From Paracoccaceae bacterium (GTDB lineage Bacteria; Pseudomonadota; Alphaproteobacteria; Rhodobacterales; Rhodobacteraceae): 64,000 nt of DNA. Location: positions 67,543 through 131,542 of the forward strand of contig VYFX01000077.1 of NCBI GenBank assembly GCA_009842205.1, written 5' to 3'. Of this stretch, positions 1 to 7,801 are shown one piece after another (positions within the stretch are counted from its first letter, which is position 1; the number at the start of each line of letters is the position of its first letter). The position numbers and the translations under genes are program-made. Under the pieces are notes generated by a model. That model worked only from the letters and a program-made list of their open reading frames with translations. It was not told where the DNA came from and searched no databases.

Positions 1-78
1 ACAGTACCCATATCGTGCTCATTAGAATTATTGTCTTCAGGTAAAATGATTGCTATCAGGAAGGTTAGGGGAAACATT

Positions 79-543
79 ATGCGTTTAATTTTAGTTATAT
101 TCCTAATCTTTCTTGCAACTTTGGCAAAAACTGAGGAGACTATCACAGATTCTGATCGTTTTGAGTTATGGACTGGTTGTGAATCGGTTGGGTTAGACTT
201 TATTCTTGACACTTATAAAAGTTCAATAAACATAACTAAAGAAGAAATAGAACCTACTGTAAGGAGTAGATTACGAGGAGCATATTTATATGACAATAGT
301 TCCAAAAATGTAGAGCTATATGTAATAGTAAATGTTAGAGGAAGTTCATTTAGTGTTGAATTTGATTTTAGAAAGCCACTCCATGACTATAAATATTCAA
401 AGGAATATTTTTATACGACAGCCTGGTCAACAACTATTTCTGGAACTCACTCCGGTGATAGCGGCTTTATAATTCAACAGGTATCTCGACTAACAGATTT
501 GTTTATTGATGACTACATTCGCGTTAATTCAGATCATTGCTAA
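79..543 (+). CDS. Secreted protein of unknown function
   Basis: The product is 154 residues and I do not recognise its family. The ATG at 79 is preferred over an upstream in-frame TTG (31) and ATG (46) because an AGGGGA ribosome site lies just before it and it opens directly into a hydrophobic signal peptide (MRLILVIFLIFLATLA). The mature part has two cysteines, one near the start (TGC in WTGCES) and one near the C-terminus, which could form a disulfide in the periplasm. It is followed by about 210 bp of AT-rich spacer and shows no operon partner. Coding seems likely from the signal peptide and ribosome site, but no function can be assigned. Confidence 0.6.
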   Translation: MRLILVIFLIFLATLAKTEETITDSDRFELWTGCESVGLDFILDTYKSSINITKEEIEPTVRSRLRGAYLYDNSSKNVELYVIVNVRGSSFSVEFDFRKPLHDYKYSKEYFYTTAWSTTISGTHSGDSGFIIQQVSRLTDLFIDDYIRVNSDHC

Positions 544-757
544 TTTAACCATGTCTGATGGGCTGACTGGGACAACGATTGCCTAGCAAACCGATAATTT
601 TGATAAATACAATAAAAATAAATTTCTTGCATGGAAAAGTTGTTGATAGGGTAAATTATTTCTATGAATTTAATGCTAATTAACTTGTTTGACTCTTAGT
701 ACTTACCTTACTTAAAAATAGATTATTATTCTTGCTAGTCCGAAATTTAGGAAAAAA

Positions 758-1747
758 ATGGAAGATGCCGTCTTTTCGCGAAGGAAGCTGATTACTCCAG
801 CTGAATTAAGAGAGCTGAGCCAAAAATCCGACTTCAGGGGATTCCTGCAACTAGGTTCACATTTCGGTGTCTTGATCTTGGCTGGGTATCTGCATGCTTT
901 GGCCATAGGTTCCTATTGGGTACTCTTGACCGGGTTTATACTTGGTGTAATTATCAATTTCCTATACGCCGGGGAGCATGAACTTTCCCACGGAACAGTG
1001 TTTAAAACTCGTTGGTTAAATATTTTTTTTGGGAGGATTATCGGTTTTTTTCAATTATTCCCAAGGGATTTTGATCAAATTATGCATTTCGCCCATCATC
1101 AGTGGACCCAGGACTGGGAACGTGATGGAGAATTGATCAGGGAACCCTATACCTTGATAACCTACCTCCTTTGGTTGTCTGGTTTAACCTATTGGAGGAA
1201 TAGAGTATTTGGTACAGTCCGAAGAGCACGGGGAATAATCATTGAACCCTTTATTCGGAAAGAGGAAGAGGGGAAGGTCATTTTGGAATCCAGATTGCAT
1301 ATCCTCGGTTATGTATTAATCGCAACTGCATCACTCTATTTACAATCTTGGGCCGTTTTGACCTTTTGGATACTTCCCATGGTTCTAACCAAGCCCGTTC
1401 ATCAACTTCAAAATACAATCGAACACCTAGGTTTGAGTCATGAGGATGATATTTTGAAAAATACCAGATCAACTAGGACGAATGCCGTCATGAGGTGGTT
1501 ATGCTGGCAAATGCCATATCATACTGCACATCATACTTTTCCTGGTGTTCCATTTTGGAAACTGAAAAAATTGAGTGAAAAAATGGAACAAAAGGTACCA
1601 TATGTTCACCGAATGGGATGGATCGAGTTTCAGATCGAGGTTATACGCAAACTTGCTGCCAAGGATGAAAAGGATTATCCCATGAACGAGGTTTGGGTTG
1701 TCCCGAACAGTTATGGTAGGGATTACAGAATTCCAGCTGAGGGTTAA
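758..1747 (+). CDS. Membrane fatty acid desaturase family protein
   Basis: This is an integral-membrane non-haem di-iron enzyme of the fatty acid desaturase/hydroxylase superfamily, 329 residues. The three histidine boxes are visible: HELSH at 74-78, HFAHH at 110-114 and HTAHH at 255-259, the last inside YHTAHHTFPG, with hydrophobic segments between them. These histidines bind the two irons in this superfamily. The ATG at 758 has AGGA six bases upstream. The next gene begins 6 bp downstream on the same strand, so the two are probably co-transcribed. Whether it desaturates a lipid acyl chain or hydroxylates another substrate cannot be told from sequence. Confidence 0.85.
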   Translation: MEDAVFSRRKLITPAELRELSQKSDFRGFLQLGSHFGVLILAGYLHALAIGSYWVLLTGFILGVIINFLYAGEHELSHGTVFKTRWLNIFFGRIIGFFQLFPRDFDQIMHFAHHQWTQDWERDGELIREPYTLITYLLWLSGLTYWRNRVFGTVRRARGIIIEPFIRKEEEGKVILESRLHILGYVLIATASLYLQSWAVLTFWILPMVLTKPVHQLQNTIEHLGLSHEDDILKNTRSTRTNAVMRWLCWQMPYHTAHHTFPGVPFWKLKKLSEKMEQKVPYVHRMGWIEFQIEVIRKLAAKDEKDYPMNEVWVVPNSYGRDYRIPAEG

Positions 1748-1753
1748 TCAATC

Positions 1754-2611
1754 TTGTCAAGAACACTAAAGGTATACACCTCATTGTGGTCAATGAGGCC
1801 TCATGACAACACCGGTGAAGTTTTGAAACTGGATGAAATCTGTGCAAAAGTTGCCGAGGCCGGATATGATGGATTGGCGATTGATTTGGGGGCAGGTGAT
1901 GTCAAACTTGCCAAGGAAGTTTATCCATATATCAGGCAAAACAACCTTACTCCTTTGATTGTTGCTTTTCCCAAATCTGTTGAATCCTTGTCTGATACCT
2001 TGAAAATGGCCAAGGATTTCGGTGCTCCCTTTGTCGATGTAATTGGTCAGGTAATGCCGATTTCAGTAAAGGGTATGATTCCGGTCATTCGAACCTGGCT
2101 GGAAATGGCTGACAGAATAGGCATGCCGATACAATTTGAAACCCACAGGAATTGTATAACAAACGATTTATACCCGACATTGGAATTGCTGGATGCAATT
2201 CCCGAGATGAATATGTGTGCCGATCTTTCCCATTATGTTGTTGATAGAGAGTTCTGGTTTCCATTGAGTGAACGGGATCTTTCCTTGATGACCAGAATTT
2301 TGAATCGCTCACAGAGTTTTCAGGGACGGGTGGCAAGCCGCCAGCAGATCCAGCTTCAACTCGATTTTCCCCAGCATCAAAAATGGGTTCGGTTATTTCA
2401 GGATTGGTGGTACGAAGGTCTGGTTTCCTGGCGAAAAAGAAATAAATCAGGGGACTGTTTGTTTTTGTGTGAACTTGGTCCACCTGAATATGCTATGACA
2501 GATAGAAACGAAAAGGAAATGTCCAATCGCTGGGAAGAAGCATTGACAATCAAGGATTGGGTAAGGGGTTATTGGAAAGAACTTGAGGATGCTGAAAAGG
2601 CATCTATCTAA
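1754..2611 (+). CDS. Sugar phosphate isomerase/epimerase-like TIM-barrel protein
   Basis: The 285-residue product looks like the xylose-isomerase-like/AP-endonuclease-2 TIM barrel. It has an N-terminal beta strand (KVYTSLWSM), a central acidic metal-ligand region (PIQFETHRN) and a later CADLSHYVVDRE segment, which fit the Glu/Asp/His metal site of that fold. Translation seems to start at a TTG (1754), 6 bp after the desaturase stop, so coupling with that gene is likely. The pairing suggests a shared catabolic or lipid-modifying role, but the substrate is unknown. Confidence is good for the fold and low for the reaction. Confidence 0.7.
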   Translation: MSRTLKVYTSLWSMRPHDNTGEVLKLDEICAKVAEAGYDGLAIDLGAGDVKLAKEVYPYIRQNNLTPLIVAFPKSVESLSDTLKMAKDFGAPFVDVIGQVMPISVKGMIPVIRTWLEMADRIGMPIQFETHRNCITNDLYPTLELLDAIPEMNMCADLSHYVVDREFWFPLSERDLSLMTRILNRSQSFQGRVASRQQIQLQLDFPQHQKWVRLFQDWWYEGLVSWRKRNKSGDCLFLCELGPPEYAMTDRNEKEMSNRWEEALTIKDWVRGYWKELEDAEKASI

Positions 2612-2692
2612 AAAGCCGATAATATATATTATGTTAAATAAACGCTTATTCCCTTATTATAGGCACTAGAGACATTTAAATGGAAAAATAAT

Positions 2693-3136
2693 ATGACTTC
2701 ATTACTTATAATTAATGGCCCTAATCTGAATATGTTGGGAGCCAGGCAACAATCACATTATGGCACTCTTACCTGGGATGAGATTTACAGCGATTGCAAG
2801 GAATTCGCAAAATCCCTGAAGGTGGATTTGGACTACAAGCAGTCAAACAGCGAAGGTGAAGTTGTTGATTTTATCCAACAGGCCCCTGACTTGCACCAAG
2901 GGATAATATTGAATGCAGGAGCATTCACTCACACTTCCATTGCGCTGGTAGATGCAATTCTGGCAGTAGACATACCGGTCATCGAAGTTCATATGTCGAA
3001 TATTTACGGGCGTGAGGAATTTCGTAAGCACTCCTATATTTCCCCCGTAGCCTTGGGTGGTGTATTCGGATTTGGAAAAAACAGCTATCTGCTTGCTATC
3101 CTGGCCGTAAACCAGCAACTGCAGACAAAGTTGTAA
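2693..3136 (+). CDS. aroQ: 3-dehydroquinate dehydratase, type II
   Basis: This enzyme converts 3-dehydroquinate to 3-dehydroshikimate in the shikimate pathway. At 147 residues it has the usual length of the dodecameric type II enzyme. Diagnostic segments are INGPNLNMLGARQ, the catalytic Tyr in SHYGTL (residue 23), QSNSEGEVVDFIQ, LNAGAFTHTS, the substrate-binding EVHMSNIYGREEFRKHS and GFGKNSYLLAI. In many proteobacteria it precedes accBC, but here it faces tsf and the two genes share a bidirectional terminator. Confidence 0.96.
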   Translation: MTSLLIINGPNLNMLGARQQSHYGTLTWDEIYSDCKEFAKSLKVDLDYKQSNSEGEVVDFIQQAPDLHQGIILNAGAFTHTSIALVDAILAVDIPVIEVHMSNIYGREEFRKHSYISPVALGGVFGFGKNSYLLAILAVNQQLQTKL

Positions 3137-3141
3137 AAAAT

Positions 3142-3168
3142 AATCAGGGATCCATGTGATCCCTGATT
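3142..3168. terminator. Bidirectional terminator between aroQ and tsf
   Basis: A perfect 11-bp inverted repeat (3142-3152 with 3158-3168) encloses a CATGT loop, placed between the convergent stops of aroQ and tsf. Read on the minus strand it is followed by TTATTTTTTAC, a good U-tract for tsf. On the plus strand the downstream tract is weaker (GAAATTCAATTT). Confidence 0.85.
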
Positions 3169-3178
3169 GAAATTCAAT

Positions 3179-4006
3179 TTATGATTTGGCTTCACCAACC
3201 TGGTATCTAAGAAATCCCTTGATTGTAAGATTTTCCTTCTCGGCAACCTGCTGAACTGTAAATTCCGGGTTTATAACAAATTTCTGGTTAACCAGAGTTT
3301 CCTCGGAAAGGAATTTCCTAATTCCACCTTCGACAATTTTAGCAACAATTGACTCGGGTTTACCTGTATCAAGGGCCTTTTGAGTAAGCACCTGCTTTTC
3401 TCTTTCTATTGTTTCCTGGGGCATTTCATCAGCTGACAAGGCTAGAGGCTTGGCTGCAGCAACATGCATGGCAATTTGCTTGCCCAATTCGGATTCCTGA
3501 CCATCATAGGCCACCAGTACACCGATTTTACCCATACCTTCTTCAACAGAGGTATGAACATAACTTGCAATGTTGGTACCTTCAATTGAACCGACACGTC
3601 CCAGGGTAATGTTTTCGCCCAGTGAAGCGATTTTCTCAGTGATCGATTCCCGAATGGTCTTGCCATCCACTTCCGAATTCAGCAGACCTTCCACAGTGCT
3701 GTTACCCAATGCTTCTTTCCGGATGAGACTTACCAACTTGCGAAATTCTACATTCTTGGCTACAAAATCAGTCTCGGAATTTACCTCAACCACGGCACCT
3801 TTACCATTTTGGATATATACACCAACCAACCCTTCGGCTGTATCACGAGATGATTTCTTGGCAGCTTTGGCCATTCCCTTTGAACGCAACCAGTCGATTG
3901 ATGCCTCTATGTCGCCATCGTTTTCCGTCAGTGCATTTTTTGCATCCATAATCCCAGCACCGGTTCGCTGCCTTAATTCCTTAACCATTGTTGCTGTGAT
4001 AGTCAT
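3179..4006 (-). CDS. tsf: Translation elongation factor Ts
   Basis: EF-Ts recycles EF-Tu-GDP to EF-Tu-GTP. The 275-residue protein has the N-terminal UBA-like helix (VKELRQRTGAGIMDAKNAL) and the signature SETDFVAKNVEF of the exchange core. A strong AGGAG site (complement of 4011-4015) precedes the ATG. It follows rpsB on the same strand after a 128-bp spacer, the widely conserved rpsB-tsf arrangement. That spacer holds a small 6-bp hairpin (4076-4081 with 4086-4091) that might tune tsf relative to rpsB. Confidence 0.97.
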   Translation of the reverse strand: MTITATMVKELRQRTGAGIMDAKNALTENDGDIEASIDWLRSKGMAKAAKKSSRDTAEGLVGVYIQNGKGAVVEVNSETDFVAKNVEFRKLVSLIRKEALGNSTVEGLLNSEVDGKTIRESITEKIASLGENITLGRVGSIEGTNIASYVHTSVEEGMGKIGVLVAYDGQESELGKQIAMHVAAAKPLALSADEMPQETIEREKQVLTQKALDTGKPESIVAKIVEGGIRKFLSEETLVNQKFVINPEFTVQQVAEKENLTIKGFLRYQVGEAKS

Positions 4007-4134
4007 GATTTACTCCTATGATAAAAACAAATATATTCTGAAGATCCCATGAGGGGGAACGAACTGGTACCTTTGGGTATAAAACTATACCTGGGTTTTG
4101 ACCTTGTTAGTCTGAAGCAAAGATCGAAACCAGA

Positions 4135-5064
4135 TTAAGCACTTACCTCTTCTTTATTCTTTTCCTCTGAAGTGTCGGAATCTGCCCCCTCTTCCGAGTT
4201 GCTTTCCTCGATATTTTGCACCTCAACCTGATCACTTGCCTCTGAAGCATCATTTTCTGCTTCGGCTTCTACCTCCTCTTCGGGCTTTTCCTGATCTTTC
4301 TTTTCTTCCTCGGGAATTAATGAGGTTACTTCCTCAGGTCCTTCCAGAGCCCCTAAATCAACCCCTACTTCTCCCATTTGGGTAGTCATGCCATCAATAA
4401 CGGCTTTTGATACCAAATCACAATACAGGTTGATTGAACGAATGGCATCATCGTTACCGGGTATAATATGGGAAACACCCTCTGGAGAGCAATTGGTATC
4501 AACTATTGCTACAACTGGAATACCCAATTTGTTGGCTTCAGCAATGGCTAGGCTCTCTTTTTTTACATCAACAACAAAAATGATATCAGGTATGTGATTC
4601 ATGTTCCTGATACCCCCAAGCGAGGCTTGAAGCTTGGCTTGATCTCGCAATAAGCCCAATCGTTCCTTCTTGGTTAATCCATCCAAACCATCCTCAATTT
4701 TTTCATCAAGCTCTTCAAGTCTAGAAATTGAATTGGAAACAGTCTTCCAGTTGGTTAGGGTACCACCAAGCCAGCGATGATTGACGTAATGCTGCGCACT
4801 ATCCTTGGCCGCCTTTTCAATAGGTAACTGAGCTTGTCGCTTGGTTCCAACAAAAAGTACACTTCCGCCTTTTGCCGCGGTTTCCTCAATTACCTTTAGT
4901 GCCTTGATGAGCAAAGGAACCGTCTGTGTCAGGTCAATGATATGGATACCATTCTTCTTGCTGTGAATGTATGGTGCCATCTGGGGATTCCACCTGTGGG
5001 TCTGGTGACCCAAGTGAACTCCAGCTTCTAGTAATGTTCTCAAAGAGAAAACTGGTTTAGCCAT
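4135..5064 (-). CDS. rpsB: 30S ribosomal protein S2
   Basis: Ribosomal protein uS2, 309 residues from the ATG at 5064 (AAGGA six bases upstream). A longer upstream reading frame exists, but [21 protein letters not shown] is the conserved start. The S2 core occupies about residues 1-240 ([36 protein letters not shown]). Beyond it there is a tail of some 65 residues made almost only of Glu, Asp, Ser, Lys and Ala, much longer than in E. coli S2 (241 residues). The gene heads the rpsB-tsf operon. Confidence 0.96.
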   Translation of the reverse strand: MAKPVFSLRTLLEAGVHLGHQTHRWNPQMAPYIHSKKNGIHIIDLTQTVPLLIKALKVIEETAAKGGSVLFVGTKRQAQLPIEKAAKDSAQHYVNHRWLGGTLTNWKTVSNSISRLEELDEKIEDGLDGLTKKERLGLLRDQAKLQASLGGIRNMNHIPDIIFVVDVKKESLAIAEANKLGIPVVAIVDTNCSPEGVSHIIPGNDDAIRSINLYCDLVSKAVIDGMTTQMGEVGVDLGALEGPEEVTSLIPEEEKKDQEKPEEEVEAEAENDASEASDQVEVQNIEESNSEEGADSDTSEEKNKEEVSA

Positions 5065-5089
5065 GTTAATCCTTTCCGGTTTAGACCTC

Positions 5090-5155
5090 GACGGGGCAAA
5101 ATATGAAGCAACCGGTGGATCCAAGTGTTAAGTTCTTGAACCCAACAACCCCGTC
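5090..5155 (-). promoter_or_regulatory. Candidate structured leader of rpsB
   Basis: On the minus strand, 25 bases before the rpsB start, a perfect 7-bp stem GACGGGG/CCCCGTC (5149-5155 with 5090-5096) closes a 52-nt region. Inside it are shorter repeats such as GTTC/GAAC. Autoregulatory S2 leaders are known in several bacterial groups. The position just ahead of the ribosome site fits such a role, but I cannot match it to a described motif. Confidence 0.4.
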
Positions 5156-5223
5156 TGTGTATTTTCAGGGAAAACCATATATTGAAGAAAATATTAATTT
5201 CAAGAAACAAACTTTGTACAATT

Positions 5224-6108
5224 ATGCCCAGAGAAGCAAAACCTGTAATATGTATAGGATCCTTCCATTGGGATGAAATCGCCCTTTCCAGTAACCTTCT
5301 GGAGAAAGGGGATGATTCACCAGGAACAGTACACAAAAATCCTGGTGGGGTTGCTTTCAACCTAGCGAAAACGATGACTGAATTTGATATTCCCGTTTTA
5401 TTGGGTTCTGTCGTGGGTGATGACGCTGAAGGTCAGGAATTGCTGAATATAGCAGGCAATTTGGGCATAAATTGTGAATTGGTTTGCAAGGTACCAGGAA
5501 AAACGGGCAAATATGTTGCAATTGAAGATCCACAGGGATTGGTTGCAGCTATTGCCGATTGCAATGCGCTTGAAAGTAATGAAGATGTGCTCCTTCTCAG
5601 GTTGACAGAATGGATTAAGTCAAGAGTTGGAAGTACGGATATTTCCGGATTGGTGATTGATTGCAACTTGTCTGGTCATTTTATAGAAAATCTACTTAAC
5701 GTCCGCTATTTTAACAATTTTCCAATAAATATCGCTTCCGCTTCCAATCATAAACTAGATCGATTAAACTATTTTGAAGTGAATTTGAAAACGACATTGT
5801 ATCTGAATAAGTTGGAGGCAATTAGTTTTTTGGCCGGGCAAAAGAATAAGAGTTTTGATACCGCTGAAATTATTCAAAATCTCCTTGGCAGATACAAGAG
5901 AGTCATTCTAACAGATGGAGAGAACAAGATTATTGATGCGGATGGTTCAAATGTCATCGGGTTTACCCCGCAAACAATTAAACCGCATCGAATAACCGGT
6001 GCGGGAGATTATTTCATGGCTGCACACATGGCCTTGGAACTATTGGGTTATTCCAGGGAGGATGCCTTGCAGAATGCCAGTTTTTTTGTTCGTGATAAAA
6101 TAGCTTGA
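5224..6108 (+). CDS. psuK: PfkB-family kinase, probable pseudouridine kinase
   Basis: This is a ribokinase-like sugar/nucleoside kinase of about 294 residues from the ATG at 5224 (an upstream TTG at 5182 is possible). Family marks are the N-terminal glycine-rich KNPGGVAFNLAKTM, and the C-terminal GAGDYFMAAHM carrying the catalytic Asp and anion hole. The next gene, 4 bp downstream, is psuG, so the substrate is most likely pseudouridine, phosphorylated to pseudouridine 5'-phosphate for cleavage by PsuG. Specificity rests on this context, not on residues that can be read from sequence. The gene diverges from rpsB. Confidence 0.8.
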   Translation: MPREAKPVICIGSFHWDEIALSSNLLEKGDDSPGTVHKNPGGVAFNLAKTMTEFDIPVLLGSVVGDDAEGQELLNIAGNLGINCELVCKVPGKTGKYVAIEDPQGLVAAIADCNALESNEDVLLLRLTEWIKSRVGSTDISGLVIDCNLSGHFIENLLNVRYFNNFPINIASASNHKLDRLNYFEVNLKTTLYLNKLEAISFLAGQKNKSFDTAEIIQNLLGRYKRVILTDGENKIIDADGSNVIGFTPQTIKPHRITGAGDYFMAAHMALELLGYSREDALQNASFFVRDKIA

Positions 6109-6112
6109 TCCG

Positions 6113-7030
6113 ATGAATCTGAATCCACATCTGGAATTTGGCCCTGCGGTACATATGGCCTTGGTCGAAAAAAAACCTATCGTTGCCTTGGAAACTTCAA
6201 TCATCTCCCAAGGTATGCCATATCCCTATAACCATGAAACAGCCCTATTACTAGAAGAAACAATACGACAACAAGACTGTACTCCGGCAACGATCGGAAT
6301 AGTCGAAGGCAAAATCAAGGTCGGTTTATCACCTGATGAATTGAATTATTTTTCTACCGATGGGGACGTAAAGAAAATTAATAACCGGGATATACCTGTG
6401 GCTTTGGAACGGGGTTGGAATGGTGCTACTACGGTTTCCGGGACTCTCGCTTGTGCAAGGCTTGCATCCATTGAGGTACTTGCTACGGGGGGAATTGGTG
6501 GCATACATCGGGAATTTTCTGAAACTCATGATATGTCAGCCGATCTTCATCAAATTGCAAATACCACGGCAATAACGGTCTGTTCAGGAGCTAAGGCCAT
6601 TCTGGATATACCCAAAACTCTAGAAATGCTTGAAACTCTCGGCGTCATCGTTGGTACTTATCAAAATGAGGAGTTCCCTGCATTCTGGTCCCGCAATTCA
6701 GGATATCAATCACCCTTGAGATTGGATACAGTGGAGGAAATTTCTGCAATCTTCAGAACTTCAAGGCAGCTATTCAGCGAACAGGGTTTCCTTGTTGCAA
6801 ATCCCATTCCAGTAGAATTTGAAATTCCTCGGAATATAATTGAACCATTTATCAAAGCTTCTCTTGCTAAGGCACGGGCACAAAACATTAAAGGAAAAGA
6901 ATTGACACCATATTTATTAAATTCCCTTAACGAATTATCCTTGGGTCAATGCTTAAAATCAAATATCGAGCTGATAAAAAATAATGCAAACCTGGCTGCT
7001 CAAATTGCAAAGAAATTGTCAAGTATCTAG
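6113..7030 (+). CDS. psuG: Pseudouridine-5'-phosphate glycosidase
   Basis: PsuG breaks the C-C glycosidic bond of pseudouridine 5'-phosphate to give uracil and ribose 5-phosphate. The 305-residue protein has the family hallmarks VALETSIISQGMPYPYN near the N-terminus, TPATIGIVEGKIKVGL, the active-site stretch TTVSGTLACA, the loop TGGIGGIHRE, CSGAKAILDIPKTLE and, late in the chain, ANPIPVEFEIP. It lies 4 bp behind the PfkB kinase, giving a compact two-gene salvage or catabolic unit for modified nucleosides from RNA turnover. Confidence 0.95.
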   Translation: MNLNPHLEFGPAVHMALVEKKPIVALETSIISQGMPYPYNHETALLLEETIRQQDCTPATIGIVEGKIKVGLSPDELNYFSTDGDVKKINNRDIPVALERGWNGATTVSGTLACARLASIEVLATGGIGGIHREFSETHDMSADLHQIANTTAITVCSGAKAILDIPKTLEMLETLGVIVGTYQNEEFPAFWSRNSGYQSPLRLDTVEEISAIFRTSRQLFSEQGFLVANPIPVEFEIPRNIIEPFIKASLAKARAQNIKGKELTPYLLNSLNELSLGQCLKSNIELIKNNANLAAQIAKKLSSI

Positions 7031-7084
7031 TATGTAATTACAATATCCTATATTCATTTGTTATGGATATTTAGGAAAATTGAA

Positions 7085-7801
7085 GTGACTAAACCTAAAA
7101 AAAGTTTGCTTGGGCTGAAAAAGCGAAGATCTACCTTTTTGGGACATTTAAGGGCAAATTTTCTGACCGGTTTGGTAATTGTTGCCCCGGCAGCCTTGAC
7201 AATTTACATCATATGGACTGCCATTGGGATAATAGATTCCTGGGTCTTGCCACTGATTCCGGACAGATATATAGAATTATATTCTCCACAAACCCATCTC
7301 GGTTTCGATATCCGGGGCATAGGAGTAATCATATTCCTGATTTTCACCCTGTTGGTTGGCTATTTCATGAAAGGGTTTATCGGTCGAACCATCTTGAAAT
7401 GGGGAGAGCAACTCATTGATAGAACCCCGGTTGTCAGAACGGTTTACAATGGTTTGAAGCATATAGCCGAAACGGTAATCAATCAATCATCACAATCGTT
7501 TGAAAAGGCCTGCTTGATTGAATATCCAAGAAAGGGCATCTGGGCAATAGCCTTTATTGCCCGACCTGCCAAAGGTGAAATCATGCACAAATATCAGGGT
7601 GAGGACAGATTACTAGGATTATTCGTACCAACAACACCAAATCCTACTTCAGGATTCTTTCTCATGGTCCCTGAATCCGATGTTCACGTCCTTGAAATGA
7701 CAATTGAAGATGCCGTCAAACTGGTTATATCAGCGGGCTTGGTGTACCCTCCGCATTATCAACCAAAAGATCACTCTTCAAACCACCAAACATCAGGCTG
7801 A
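7085..7801 (+). CDS. DUF502 family membrane protein
   Basis: A membrane protein of the uncharacterised DUF502 family. An in-frame TTG lies at 7058, but GTG at 7085 is better placed behind AGGA and gives 239 residues starting TKPKKSLLG. Two hydrophobic segments (LTGLVIVAPAALTIYIIW and GVIIFLIFTLLVGYFM) are followed by the family's soluble region: DRTPVVRTVYNGLKHI, then LIEYPRKGIWAIAFI, then FVPTTPNPTSGFFLMVP. The last 31 bp overlap the 3' end of the convergent yejA-like gene. The function is unknown. Confidence 0.88.
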   Translation: MTKPKKSLLGLKKRRSTFLGHLRANFLTGLVIVAPAALTIYIIWTAIGIIDSWVLPLIPDRYIELYSPQTHLGFDIRGIGVIIFLIFTLLVGYFMKGFIGRTILKWGEQLIDRTPVVRTVYNGLKHIAETVINQSSQSFEKACLIEYPRKGIWAIAFIARPAKGEIMHKYQGEDRLLGLFVPTTPNPTSGFFLMVPESDVHVLEMTIEDAVKLVISAGLVYPPHYQPKDHSSNHQTSG

